A stretch of DNA of 64,000 nucleotides, taken from assembly GCA_964034945.1 (NCBI GenBank), contig OZ035962.1, positions 87,708,650-87,772,649 of the forward strand. The letters run 5' to 3'. Position numbers and translations under genes: made by a program. Below are positions 1-11,539 of the stretch, piece after piece (the stretch's first letter is position 1; each line of letters starts with the position of its first letter). Under the pieces are notes generated by a model. That model was not told the origin of the DNA. It ran no database searches and worked only from the letters and a program-made list of their open reading frames with translations. The stretch is from Chrysopilus asiliformis. Its lineage: Eukaryota; Arthropoda; Insecta; Diptera; Rhagionidae.

Positions 1-2313
1 CTTGCTTTAAAATAATGCGCCGCATTCTCTTTCAAAAATGTCGCCCGCAGTGTACGTTTCTTAATTGTGTTTCCTTAATTTTCGTCAAAATTAAGTTTTA
101 TTAAAATACAAAATTGTTGTTTCATATGTATTCCGTTTCACCTCCCCCCTTCCCTTCCCCCCCCCCCCTTCTTCTACCGACTCGCTTTTTTGCGATGTGT
201 GAAAGGCATTTTTTACGGCCACAGACCCTCTCTTAGTTTAAGTACGTATTTGACAGATAATCCCTGGGCATAAAAAATCCCCTGCGGCGCATTTACCAAA
301 AAAACATCAATATTCGCCTGCGGGGCATTTTTTTCAAATTAACTTCTACTATACTCTTTTATTTCAACAAAACTTGTGCGTCCCTTTAAAATAAGTACAG
401 TGAAGCCTACGTATAATGGAGTTTTTCTTATTTACACAAAAGTATTGTAAAAATATAGTATTTCAAAAGTTCCAAACGTACCAAATTCAATCCACATAAT
501 ATTGACCCAAATTAGAAACCTTCACTCTATTCACACTTTGTGTGAAAAATTTCATACTTTACAAAAATTTTATAAAATATCCTTCGAACAGTGGCCCATA
601 TTTGTATGTGTGCCACACCGTAAAACTGTTGGCAATTTTATGACGCTAAAGGATTTAACATTAACTATGGCTGGCGAACTGTAATCAGAGTTCTTGTTTT
701 TTGATTATTAAAGCACGAAAGGTTTAAAAAGTGGTTACGAGTTATTAAGTGGCTTTAAATTTCCGGGTAACGATCCTAAACTGAGCCCCAGCTATCCTGA
801 AATTATGGAAGGTGTGCGATAACCGCCAACGTCGCTTTTACTTTGGTGCACATTCTTCAAACTGTGCGGATATTTGAACCTATTAAAATGTGTAATTTAT
901 CTACCAGAGAACGCGTTTCGTTAGGGCTCCATGGTCTTTTGGTGTTCGTGGAGTTAGACTAGTAAGAGAAGAAAATAATTTTTTTCCACTGAAACTTTGA
1001 GCAGTTTACCAGACCAGTTAATAGGAATTTGAACTTTTTATGGTGTTATAATTCTTCAATTTTAACCGAGTTTTATTGCAGGAAAATTAGAAAATTTTAA
1101 TATTTTGGGAGTAAGCTCCAATTTTGAATACATTTTTTGAAATGTTTTTAAGAGATACAATTCAAAACTTTTCTGATTGTGATTCGGTTTTTGTTTGAGG
1201 GTGAATTGAATTTTTGGTCCCTAAAACTTGAAAATTTGGATTTGCTTTCTAAAATTTCAAAAATTGATTCTGGTTTTGGTTTTGTTCCCCGAAATTTCAG
1301 TGGTTTTTGGTATTTGGTTCTTATTTAGCGGTTTTTTGCGATTCCTGATCATATTAGTTGTAATACAGGATACGGAAACGGTTTCGTGGGTGCCAAATTA
1401 ACATAGAAAAGTCCTAGAGACCACAAAACTCCGGTAGTTTAAGTACGTATTTGACAGATAATCCCTGAGCATAAAAAAAAGTCTAAATCTGGCTAATAAT
1501 AATAAAAAAACAAGAATTTTCCAATTCCAAAAGTTCAAATATTAATCGCACTGAACCACTAAAAAAAATCAAAAAAAAATTAAAAAGCTTTTATTTAAAA
1601 AACAATTACACTAAAAAGGAAAAAAAACTATTTTTTTGGGCGCTCTGTATCAGAAATAATTATCTCGCTTTTATTTCTGATACGCAGCACCTGAAAAATT
1701 ATTTTTTTTCCTTTTTAATGTATTTTTTTTTAAATAAGACCTTTTAAAAAAATTGATTTTTTTTTATTTTAGCTTTATTTAGTGATTTCGTATTTGATTA
1801 GTTTGACTAAAAATCCAAAATGAAAAAGATAATCGCATTATCCTAGCAGAACCTTCCGTTATCCTTACAGATTTCTTAATGCCAGAATCGGATTCAGCGA
1901 CAGGATTCAGGACCTACCATTATCCTTACAAGGGCGAAGTAATGAAAATATTGTATTGTCATCGGATGTGTGTAAAATTTTAAGAATGAGTGGAAGTGGG
2001 TCAAAATTAGATTGCAATATTTGATCCCGACAGACAAATAGACAGATACAAAGGCAAGCTAATTAAAAGCTTTTAAAAAATTTCTTGTTTTTGGCTTGGT
2101 TACAGCTGAATATATGAAGTGATCAATATATCACGTGTTCGTATTTAAACCAACTACGTTTTTGTGAAAATTAAACAATTTTCGTGATTCCAAAAATAAA
2201 ATACTTAGCAATGGTTAATCTCGAAACGTATTTGAATCAACCAATTATTTTTCTCTCCGTGCATAAATGGTGCTTGGAGACCATTAATTATGATAATATT
2301 ATACAAGCAGAAG
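1..2313. other. Intergenic AT-rich DNA with repeat fragments
   Basis: No supportable gene; the short open frames here have no recognisable motif. A segment of about 42 bp beginning gtttaagtacgtatttgac occurs twice in direct orientation, near 236-277 and 1437-1478, so the DNA between may be an insertion or part of a duplicated repeat. Positions about 1560-1750 form an A/T-rich imperfect palindrome around a gggcgctctgtatcag motif that recurs near 35400-35650. A homopolymeric C run lies near 157-168. Confidence 0.5.
1800..2085 (-). repeat. Dispersed (GTCY)-bearing repeat, copy 1
   Basis: Read on the minus strand this contains agcttgcctttgtatctgtc, a short GTCT-like run, a 'cacttccactcat' block and a 'ccttgtaaggataa' block. 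The same order of blocks is found on the plus strand at about 27728-28180, and fragments appear near 35700-35830 and 54470-54510. It is a dispersed element resembling the dipteran mini-me class, which carries (GTCY)n proto-microsatellites. The class assignment is inference. Confidence 0.55.
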
Positions 2314-2315
2314 TA

Positions 2316-3515
2316 CGTGGGCAGTCCGATAAGTACTTAGCGTCACCGCCCGATGGCGCCACTATCGCAGGAGAAATTTACTATTGTGTAGTACATTCTC
2401 ATAGACGGCTACAGTCAGCCGAATCGAACTCGTAGTTTTGTTTTGACCGCGTATGGAAGCGGGCGTGTCTGCGGATTTCAGAAAAATGGAAAAAGAGCAA
2501 TATCGGTCGGTGATTCGATTCTTGTTTCTGGAAGGGAAATCGCGCAGCGAAATCAAAGAGCGCTTGGATACTGTGTACGGTGACTCTTATCCTTCGGTAA
2601 CGAGTTTCAACGTGGTCGCACGTCGGTTTTTGATGAGCCACGCCCAGGTGCTTCAAAAACGGCTACCACGGAGGATAACATAAGAAAAATCCACGATCTC
2701 GTATTGGCAGACCGCCGATTGAAGGTGCACGAGATAGCTGAGACAGTAGGCATCTCAAAAGACCGCGTGGGTCATATCATGCATGAAATTTTGGGCATGA
2801 GAAAGCTGTCGGCGCGATGGGTGCCGCGTTTGCTCACTCCGGACAACAAGCGCAACCGTGAAACCACTTCACAGCAGTGTTTGACGCTGTTTAAGCACAA
2901 TCCGAAGGAGTTTCTGCGTCGTTTCGTGACCGTCGACGAAACATAGATCCACTGGTACACACCAGAGACTAAGGAACCGAAGAAGGCGAAGACTGTCCTA
3001 TCTGCCGGAAAGGTGATGGCCACCGTTTTCTGGGATTCACAAGGTGTGATCTACATCGACTACCTGGAGAAGGGCAAAACGATCACAGGGCTCTACTATA
3101 CCGAATTATTGGGCCGATTGGACGCCGAATTGCAGAAAAAACGGCACCATTTGGCGAAGAAAAAAGTGCTCTTCCACCATGACAACGCACCGTCGCCACG
3201 GCCAAATTGGTTGAATTGGGCTACGAACTGCTGCCCCATCCACCAGATTTGGCCCCGTGCGACTTCTTTTTGTTTCCAAACTTGAAAAAGTCATTCGCCG
3301 GGCAGAAATTTGAGTCGAATGAGGAGGTCATCGCCGCTACGGAGGCCTACTTTGCAGACCTCGAGAAAACGTATTTTTCAGACGGGTTAAAGAAGTTGGA
3401 GCATCGCTGGGTCAAGTGTATCGAGCTAAAAGGAGACTATGTTGAGAAATAAATGGTCACTTTTCCAAAATTTTCGTTTTTTTTTGTAGGTTAAGTACTT
3501 ATCGGACTGCCCTCG
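2316..3515 (+). mobile_element. mariner element with intact ends
   Basis: Both ends carry an inverted repeat of about 24 bp; the core gggcagtccgataagtactt reads identically inward from left and right. The element is flanked by TA at 2314-2315 and 3516-3517, the target-site duplication typical of IS630-Tc1-mariner insertions. The 1,200 bp length is near that of a full mariner, and it contains a degenerate transposase gene. Confidence 0.88.
2453..3452 (+). pseudogene. mariner transposase, degenerate
   Basis: The conceptual product matches mariner transposases in order: an N-terminal helix-turn-helix region (VIRFLFLEGKSRSEI, TVYGDSYPSV), a second HTH region (HEIAETVGISKDRVGHIMHE), the first catalytic Asp in TVDET, HHDNAPS with the second Asp, and PPDLAPCDFF with the third, as expected for a DD34D mariner. 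The reading frame is broken by a shift near 2640-2700, by a TAG at 2944-2946 where mariners have Trp after DET, and by another shift near 3190-3205. No functional protein can be made. The terminal repeats are still intact, so it could in principle be mobilised in trans (inference). Confidence 0.85.
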
Positions 3516-3517
3516 TA

Positions 3518-4698
3518 TATACCCGCTCGAGTTAATTCGAGCAGCGTTGCATTTCTTATTACAAGACCGGCAATTCATGTAGAATTGGATGTGCGAGAAC
3601 GGATGAGAAAATGGTTATGGAAACATCAATTTTATAAGGACAAAACTCTCCAAGAATCCAAATAACACAAGAGTCACGTCTTAAATTCTCATCCATCTCG
3701 TGACTTTATTGTCGCGAAGTCCATGTTTCGCAGTGTTGCAATTGGTTGGGAAGTTGCAAAGAATTGAAAAACTATTTCGAGCAATGGAAGGATTTTTCTA
3801 ATGTTGTAAATATTATCGAATCCTCCGTGCAAGACTATCGTATCCTTTCGAGCTGTCAAAATTTTGAGGTTTTTGTAAGTAAGTACGATAAAACGGTAAT
3901 ATTGGGACGAATTTTAGTTTTCTTTACTGATTTTCGATAAAAAAATTGTTCAATCTGCCATTGTGAATCCTTAACATATCAAAAAAGTTAACGAGTTTTA
4001 TTTTTGAGAGAAATAAAAATTTATCATTGAAGAATGTCGTAAGTCAAGTTAAATGGAGGCGTCGTTTTACAGTAATATAAAAATATTTTTAATCTAAATT
4101 AATAACATCTAAATTGTAAGAAAAACTATTCCCTTCTAACAGATTGTAGAATTAATTAATTTAACTTCTCGGAACAGAAATCAAAAATTCCTCAACTCTT
4201 TGAACCTACATTATTCGATCAACTAATATTAAATTTCCAAAAGTTGATGTTAATAAATAGATTATTCAAAACTATAATCAAATCAAATGATTTTCGTTTA
4301 TCAAAAGCACTATAACAGGTAGTAAACTAATAATTTCACGTGATCAAATTAAATTTAGTAAATCAACAAAATTTTCAATTTTTAATCACGATGTTGTGTT
4401 TGTATTTGTGCTGAATTTAAAAGGGAAATGTGTTGAGTTTTGCTTTTTATACGGGATTTCGTGTGCAAATTGGAAAAACCAATTCATTCACATTCACCGG
4501 TACGAAATTGTGTTAATGCGATTAGATTAAATTTTGATGATTCACGTGAAATATTTCCGAGATCATGCCGGTATCATTGGCAATAAATTTTCATAACTCA
4601 TTCTGAAATTCACCTAAAAACCATGGCAATCTTTATTACGAGATTAATTTTACACTCTTTGCCACCGACGACGACTTACGTATTAGTAGGAAAATTTA
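3518..4698. other. Intergenic DNA, nothing recognised
   Basis: AT-rich sequence with short open frames lacking recognisable motifs. No RNA gene, repeat array or transposon end was seen. Confidence 0.4.
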
Positions 4699-4706
4699 CT
4701 TATAGG

Positions 4707-5336
4707 TAGGGTGACCATGCGACGTCTTGGAATCAGGCATATTATCCCGACGTCCCGGGAACAAATCTTTTATTCCTGGTATTTCACTTAAAAGCAGTGT
4801 TATGTAACGATTTTCCACAAATGGGTGTATAAATTTTACCTGCGGCGCTTTTATCTTCATTAAGCCCAATTCAGACTAACGATTGCGATTACGATTACGA
4901 TTATTACGACTGCAGTTACGATTGAAGCTCCTCGACTAATGAAATCAAAGATAGGAAAATGAAAGCTTTCAAAGATAGGAAAATGAAAGCTTTAATCTCG
5001 TTGGTCGAGGAAGCTCAATTTTAATCGCAATCGCCGTCGTTAGTCTGATTTGGGCTTTACTGATTTTACAATGTCGTTTGTCATTTATCGCATGTGAAGA
5101 GCGTGAAAAATTAAGTTAATTTTCGCTTGAAACTGTGTAGATCTTGATTTAAATTTTTGCACCGCACTTCATCCTTGATTTTCGTTCAAATAATAATTTT
5201 CTTTCTGTAACATTTTGTTATTTCGTTAGTGTTCCATTCAGCCATGCACCTCCACCCTCCCAACTCTCATTCGCTCCCCCCCCCCCCTCGCTTTCATTTT
5301 GTCTCGAATTGATCCCAGAAAAATATGATAACCCTA
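4707..5336. mobile_element. hAT-type nonautonomous element
   Basis: The left end TAGGGTGACCATG and right end ATGATAACCCTA are imperfect inverted repeats. They are flanked by the perfect 8-bp direct repeat CTTATAGG at 4699-4706 and 5337-5344. An 8-bp duplication and TAGGG-type ends fit the hAT superfamily. The 630 bp contain no transposase frame, so the element is nonautonomous. A second MITE lies inside it at 4863-5056. Confidence 0.8.
4863..5056. mobile_element. MITE nested in the hAT element
   Basis: Inverted repeats AGCCCAATTCAGACTAACGA (left) and the complement of TCGTTAGTCTGATTTGGGCT (right) bound 194 bp and are flanked by TTA on both sides (4860-4862, 5057-5059). A 3-bp TTA/TAA duplication suggests a PIF/Harbinger-like element. 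The interior holds a direct duplication of a unit of about 23 bp (caaagataggaaaatgaaag...) near 4946-4992. Confidence 0.75.
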
Positions 5337-5344
5337 CTTATAGG

Positions 5345-6090
5345 TGAATAAAACACATCAAATGAAATGGATTTGACTTAGGCTTCTCTACTTAACCGAA
5401 TGGAAATTAAAATCCTTTCTAGATTTTCATATATTACAGAAAAAAACTATCATTGAATTTACATCCATTACGATGCTTTTAGGTCACAAAAATATAATAA
5501 AAACATGACAAAAAAAACACCCCATCATCAGCAGATCCGTCACCATCCATCAGTGAGTGGCGGCTATTATAGGAGAAAAACTTCTAAATAAAAGAATCAA
5601 ACAGAGTTTCGCCATAAAAAGGGAAGAAAAAATAAAAACAGGAAACACGGGAAAATCCATTTTAATCAAGGAAAACCGGAAGCTAACAAAAAGCGCTCAC
5701 GTGCTCAGTAAATCCCTTTAACTTGACGAAAATCAGCAATTTCACTCGAAATGGGGAAAACCCGACGAAAAAAGAACGGAAAACTCCAGCTGCTCGTCGG
5801 AAAAACAGCCGAAAAGTATTCACGAAGAAAAAGAATTGAAATGAAAATTCGCTTTCACTTTGAGTCGGGAAATTTTACAGTCATTCACTAAATGGGATTT
5901 CCAGACGTATTTTATCCGCTCTCTTCGCCACACTGTCTTCCATCCGTAGGCTTTTCCATCAACATGGATTTGCATTTGGCGAAAATCATCTAAAATTTAC
6001 TTCTGTGCATGGCAATTTACGAATTCATTCCATTTTATTTTCCCTACGCTGGGAATTTATTCACAGACAAAATTTCGTGATCCAAAAGAG
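5345..6090. other. Intergenic DNA, nothing recognised
   Basis: Mixed-composition DNA without coding potential that I can support. It is slightly less AT-rich than its surroundings between about 5650 and 5830. No promoter or RNA gene could be identified. Confidence 0.35.
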
Positions 6091-6453
6091 TCAGGGCCCG
6101 TTCACACTTGCGATTTTTTTTAAATTTCTCCGCACAATATTTAGTTTGTGAATTTTATTAATCTATTGCCAAATAAATTCACTCAGCAAAAATTTGTCAA
6201 AATTTGTATTTATTGTGGGTGGGTTTTTTAAAGTTTTTCAGGAATCAAAACCCGGATTTTGTGTCGGTAGTGTAAACGGTTGTGAAACTTAAATTTACAG
6301 CCGTATTCTGGCGTTGTGATACTTAAGTCACAAGTCCATAGAATTTGAGGCTCTTGTGACCGAGTTGTGACTAGTGACCGTAGCTAGAATAAGGCTGTTA
6401 GTGTCGCAAATTGAAATTCACGGAAAAAAGTCTCAGATGTAAACGGGGCCTTA
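6091..6453. mobile_element. MITE with GGGCCCGTTCACAC-type ends
   Basis: The left end cagggcccgttcacacttgc is complementary, with mismatches, to the right end agatgtaaacggggcct. This suggests a MITE of about 360 bp. It is interrupted by the Harbinger-like MITE at 6298-6397, so it is the older insertion. Exact ends and target duplication are uncertain. Confidence 0.5.
6298..6397 (+). mobile_element. Harbinger-like MITE, copy 1
   Basis: A 100-bp element with ends CAGCCGTATTCTGGC and GCTAGAATAAGGCTG (inverted), flanked by TTA at 6295-6297 and 6398-6400. A second copy of about 107 bp in the opposite orientation lies at 34824-34930, also flanked by TTA. The 3-bp TTA target duplication suggests PIF/Harbinger. 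Confidence 0.82.
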
Positions 6454-8900
6454 AATTTATCTTTTTTTAGTTTTTTTTTCACTTTCATTGTAAAATTTGT
6501 CAAAATCTATTTGAAATATTTAACTTAATTGCCAAATTCATACATGGAAAAGTTTGAGGATGTTTATGTGTTCATATTATCGAGATCGAATGTGTTTATA
6601 TTATCAAGATATTTAAGAGTTTAACATATTTTTCTGTAAATGTAGGGAGGGCGAGGAGGTGCTGGTTTAAAAACAATGAAGTTTATGCATAAAAAAAGAT
6701 TAACCGTTAAGGACAGGAACCTCAAAGCTCGCCTGCAGATGCGTACTGGGCATAGAAATCAAAATCTACAAATAAAATTTCACTTGTGAGAAGAGTTACT
6801 GTTACATATGTTGTATGTAACCTTACACGATGGAACATTTTTTACAAAACATTTGGTTTGCTTGTTAATCCCTAACTTTTCATCGTAGTTTTGTGTATCT
6901 ATCAAAAAGCTTTTCGTATACCGAGCTTTCTAAGCTCAAACAAAAGCTAGGTACCTGCAATTTTATCATTGTGCAATCGCTGGTCTAAAGGTAATTACAA
7001 AAATCTTACAAAATCCTTTTCTCCAACAAAATCCCACTAAAGTTTTGAATTTATGAAAAAATTCTTTCACCCCTATTGATTGAAAAATCCCTAAAATTAT
7101 AGCCTGAAATATTCTTAAACTATGGTCTAAAATTAACAACATTTCAAGATTTTAGTAAAGTTTTTAAAAAAAAACGATTTTTTTTTTAAAATCTTAAGCT
7201 TCTTTTTTTAGCAGACTGAAAACTCATGGAAAATGAAGAATTTATTTTCCCTGCGTTACAATCTGCCTCTATTTGTCCCCTAAATAGTTTCCACAGCGCG
7301 CCCTCGTGCACCCTCACAAACTTGACATTACGAAAAGGTGAAGGCCGGTCAAAGGCAAAAAAGAAACTTTTCCATGGGTGGTTTCCCCCACAATTTTCCC
7401 GTTTTCACTTTATATATTATTATTTATTTCATTTTCTCATATTTGTCCACATTTCTTCTGTTTATTTTCACCATGATTTCAAAAGCAAAGCAACTGCTCT
7501 AAGCTGCCACATTTTGTCTCTTATTTTTTCCTTCATGTTTTCCCGTCATCAAATGTGAGGCAAACAAAAAACAACAACAACAAACCGACAAACACAAAGT
7601 TTAAACACCACCCCATATTGCTTTGTGTGATTTCACTGTGGTCGCATTGTTTGTTTGTGCGTTTTTTCGTCCCTTTTTTGTCCTCGAATAGGTGGAAATC
7701 ATCATCCCGTGGAAAATATATTTTGTGTGTTTTTATGACGTTTTCCGGCGCACTTTGACAACAGAGGAAGTCGTTTCTATTACTTTGGCCTTGTCGACAG
7801 CCACCAAAAAAAAAATAATAAAATGATTCCCACATGAAGTCGCAAAGGCCAAAACGTTTGCTGGCGAAGGACGCGTAAGGTCGGAGGTTACGCGACAATC
7901 ACAGGGCAAGGGCACAGCAGTAGTCTCGGTAATATACTGTATAAGGCCTGAGTAACTTTGTGCGTTTCTACAACGCCCCATCCCATTGGAATTAATATTT
8001 TTTCGATGGTTTTCCTTTTACGATGTGCCACAATATGTCTGGAAGTCGTTTACCTCGTTTTCAAGCCTTAAATGAGTTGTGAGCCTCAAAAGGATATAAA
8101 GGACTCTTTTCGAATCAGTTTGAAGAAATGGGGGAAGGTCGTTGGAATCGGAAGGAGTTGCCATCACCACTATTAAAGGAAAGATGACTGGCACAAAAGT
8201 TAAGAGTTCGACGTACTTAAAGCTTGCATACTTTTTGTGTGTAAAAATTAAGGGCGGACGAAGATTTCTTTACTTTTTCTTACCAAGCATTCATGTGTGC
8301 TGATAAGGATCCTTTCAGATATTCCTCCATATTTTTTTAAAATGTTTTTTTTCGTACTCCTTTTGATTGAAATTTAAAGTGGAACTTTTTACTCAACAAG
8401 GGAGTCTTCGCTAAGTTGAATTTACTTCCATCAAGAAAATTATTATCATTTTTTTGTTTTCTTGTTTTGTTTTGGTATCTTAAAGTTGATTTATGTTTGA
8501 TTTTACACAATTTTTGCTTAAACCTTTGATGCCCGATGTTGTTTATGAGCAACTTTTTGTGACTATTCGTACAAAAGTGAAAATTGCAAATTTTGAAAGG
8601 TACCTCCCCAGGACTAAAAACAACAACCGAACAAAAAAAAATTTCTAACTACAGGGAAAAATTTGGGCATGAAAGGGTTAAACAAGGTTGGGTTACTTTT
8701 AAAATTAAAATTACGCTGAAGTTTTTGTGGTGAAAAAAAGAATTTCTCCGTAAGCGACGAATTTTTTCTAGACTCTAAATTTCCTTTTTACTTTCTTACT
8801 CGAATTACAATAAATTATTGTATTCATGAAAAATTTCGACCACTAAATTTTGCCTCAAAATATTTTCCGTGCACTCCTGAGTCAATTGGAGCATTATAAT
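6454..8900. other. Intergenic DNA
   Basis: No gene was found. A moderately GC-richer stretch at about 7270-7400 and another at 7840-7960 stand out but have no coding signature. The small open frames here are not supported by any motif. Confidence 0.35.
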
Positions 8901-8905
8901 AAAAA

Positions 8906-9172
8906 TGTCTTTCTGTCAGTCGTCTATACATCGTCTGTTGGTCGTCTGTCAGTCGTCTTTCAGTCGTCTTTCAGTATGTCGGTCGTCTGTCGGTCGTCTG
9001 TCGTTCGTCTGTCGGTTATCTGTCGGTCGTCTGTCAGTCGTCTGTCAGCCGTCTGTCAGTCGTCTGTCAGTCGTCTGTCAGCCGTCTGTCAGTCGTCTGT
9101 CAGTCGTCTGTCAGTCGTCTGTCAGTCTAACTGTCAGTGTATATGTCAGTCTATCTGTCAGTCTGTGTACAA
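8906..9172 (+). repeat. GTCTGTCAG-type minisatellite
   Basis: About 265 bp built from an 11-bp unit close to tcgtctgtcag, with variants such as tcgtctgtcgg and ccgtctgtcag; the central copies are nearly perfect. The open frames across it (Ser/Val/Arg/Leu/Cys-rich repeats) are products of the repeat and not genes. The array adjoins the conserved repeat body at 9176-9490, so it is probably an expanded (GTCY)n tract of a mini-me-like element. Confidence 0.85.
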
Positions 9173-9175
9173 GAT

Positions 9176-9720
9176 TTCTCAAAAACTACTGGAGCCATAG
9201 CCATGAAATTTTACAGGAACGTTTGGTCCTGGAATGGGACGATCGTATTGATGAAAACTCGTTAACCGAAAATAACCAAAATGGCGGCTTTTTAAAAATC
9301 GCAATTTGGTTTTTCGCAATTTATTCCAAAACCACGCGTTTTCAATAGTCTTATGTATGGCGAATGTTGGAGACAATAAAATTCCCTACACTTATCTTTT
9401 ACTAGAACTTTCAAACCGATATCGAGATATACCGTTATTTCGAAAAAATTCAGTGTTTTTCGATTCTGTCGAGAACCAACGGTTTAAAAAAGTGAAAAAT
9501 CAGATTTTTGCGCATCGGTTGCAAATTAAAAGGCAAAATTGTGAGGATGTCCGTGCATCTGTCTGTCGGTTTGTCCGTTGTACGTATGTATCTTAAATAA
9601 CTCGAGAACGCGTTGACCTAGTGACTTGAAATTTTTTGCAAATAAGTTTTACAGAAATCGTATAGTTTTCAATTGACTTTTGGGAAATAAGGGTAGCTAT
9701 AACGGGTACCTCCAATACAT
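9176..9720 (+). repeat. Dispersed repeat body, plus copy
   Basis: Contains the blocks 'actggagccatagccatgaaa', 'ggtcctggaatgggac' and 'aaaatggcggctttttaaaaat'. Related blocks are present in reverse orientation at about 14990-15465. A second (GTCY)-like tract (9555-9590) is followed by 'tcgagaacgcgttgacctag', a phrase also echoed near 35490-35520 and 49370-49410. Confidence 0.6.
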
Positions 9721-9727
9721 TTTTATA

Positions 9728-10263
9728 CCCGTATGGTGAAACCAAAGGGTATACTAACTTTGCCTTACCGTTTGTAACGCCAAGATCCCGTCATCACACA
9801 CAAAAATGAATTACACCAGTGTGTTTAGAATGATGAAAAAAGTTGAATTTTGCATGTCCGTCCGTCTGTCCGTCCGTCCGTCCGTCTGTCCGTCTGTCCG
9901 TCTGTCTGTCTGTCCGTCTGTGGCGCGGATTGCGGGCGCACGGATTGAGCTAGAGACTTGAAATTTTGCACAGGTCCGTTTTTCGTAAAATGCGAGGCTA
10001 AGTTCGTTAATGGGCAAAAACGGACCATTAGGGGGGGTACCCCCCATACGAACGAAAACGTTTTTTGCGAATATCTCAAAAACGGTGCATCCTATAAAAA
10101 AAAAGTGTAAGAACAAAAGTTGTTTAGGACATGATTCTACATTAAAGTTCCATACATCAAAATCCAATTGGAACAAGTTTTAAAAAAATCTTATTGGAAA
10201 GTTTGACTTCAAAGTGGAATTTTGATACCACTGTTTGCCGTTCACTTAAATCACCATACGGGT
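9728..10263 (+). mobile_element. (GTCY)n element with ACCCGTATGGTGA ends, copy 1
   Basis: Bounded by the 13-bp inverted repeat acccgtatggtga / tcaccatacgggt. The interior has 'accgtttgtaacgcc', a (GTCC/GTCT)n run at about 9856-9918, then 'attgagctagagacttgaaa' and a G7/C6 block. A second copy in the same orientation lies at 34698-35304. The internal (GTCY)n tract resembles dipteran mini-me repeats (established class; assignment is my inference). No transposase is encoded. Confidence 0.7.
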
Positions 10264-11539
10264 TTTCAATAATTGCCAGATTGGCAATTATAGCTTTTGT
10301 TATGTTTTTTAAATACCGTTTTTTTAAATATCCCGAAACCTATGCGCTTTTGGGAAAAACTGAAAATAACCAAATTTGAAGGATATAAAAGTTTCTACAT
10401 TTCGGCTAAATTGTATCTCTCTATTGTCTTATGAACCCCGAAATATAATTCAATTTTTATACCATTCTAAAACCGGTATAGACGTGATACAAAATATGCA
10501 CACCACAATCATCTGGCATTGGGACAGCAATGAAAATTTATGGCGACCATAAATAAAAAGATCTAAACTATTTCAGTGTGAAAATTGGGTTAAAATGTAA
10601 TCGAAAAATTCCATTGCTACCAAAGTATCCACTTTTCATTTCCACATTAGCCACCCGCGCAATCCACTTGAAGCTTCCAGTACCTTCAGGTTTTTTATAT
10701 CCCTGCAGCCCCGGCTGCCATCCGGCGACAACTGAATCGACGACAACGTTTGAATATTATTGATTTTTTGATAAAAAAAGGAGAATTTTAACTCGCTCGG
10801 ATCCAAAGTGGGAATTGTTTTAAAACAATGTGACCCGATTCTATAAAGTAGCAAAATCCATTGATTGTTAAAGTTCCCTATCCCCCCTCACCCGCGTCCT
10901 CTGCTAAAATATGTTTCATCTTGAATTATGAATGCAGAATCGAGTATCCACCGTCGACATGGTTTAAAATACCGTCGAAAATAGCTTTAAATCCCACCAG
11001 TACTCACTAGACAACATCGCGGCTACTTTTATATAACCCCCTCCCCCCGTAACTTTAATTCTGTTCTATTTCACATTATGTTTTTCAATTTATCCCCGGC
11101 AATCAAGATCATCCTGCCATTGTTCTATTATGCTTTTATGTAACTAAAGTTTTTCACTTCCCGTCGAGTGAATTTATCTCTTACTATTATTAACTCCATT
11201 GTTCTAGTGACGTGCGATTATCTAGTCACCGAGTTACAATTCCATGGGTACCAATTTGGAAACATAGCGAATATTCAGAGAAAGAAGGATGTCGGCGCGG
11301 GGTTTTGCCAGGATATGCGCTCATTAAACAGGAGATGATAAATTTATGCGGAAAATGCATTTTCCCTCGGCAATGTTAGGTTAAAATATGTTTAGGACAC
11401 GACAGTTAAATTTAAAGGTATTTTACAGGATGTTTTATTGTGGAACTGTGACAATCTTAGATAAGGGGCTGTTCACGTAAAACGTCACAGATTTATGAGG
11501 AAAAGAAGAGGGTGAGGAAGGGTCTCGATTTATGCTCAG
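10264..11539. other. Intergenic DNA
   Basis: No supportable gene. The few open frames are short and motif-free. Homopolymer-rich patches occur near 10880 and 11040. Confidence 0.35.

Noticed and set aside
8906..9172. CRISPR-like regular array
   Set aside because: Units are contiguous 11-bp repeats without unique spacers, and the host is eukaryotic.
8850..9348. Open frames of 116 and 147 aa rich in Ser, Val, Arg, Cys repeats
   Set aside because: They are translations of an 11-bp minisatellite in two frames, not proteins.
9811..10176. Asp/Gly/Thr/Arg-repeat open frames on the minus strand
   Set aside because: Produced by the (GTCY)n tract of a dispersed element.
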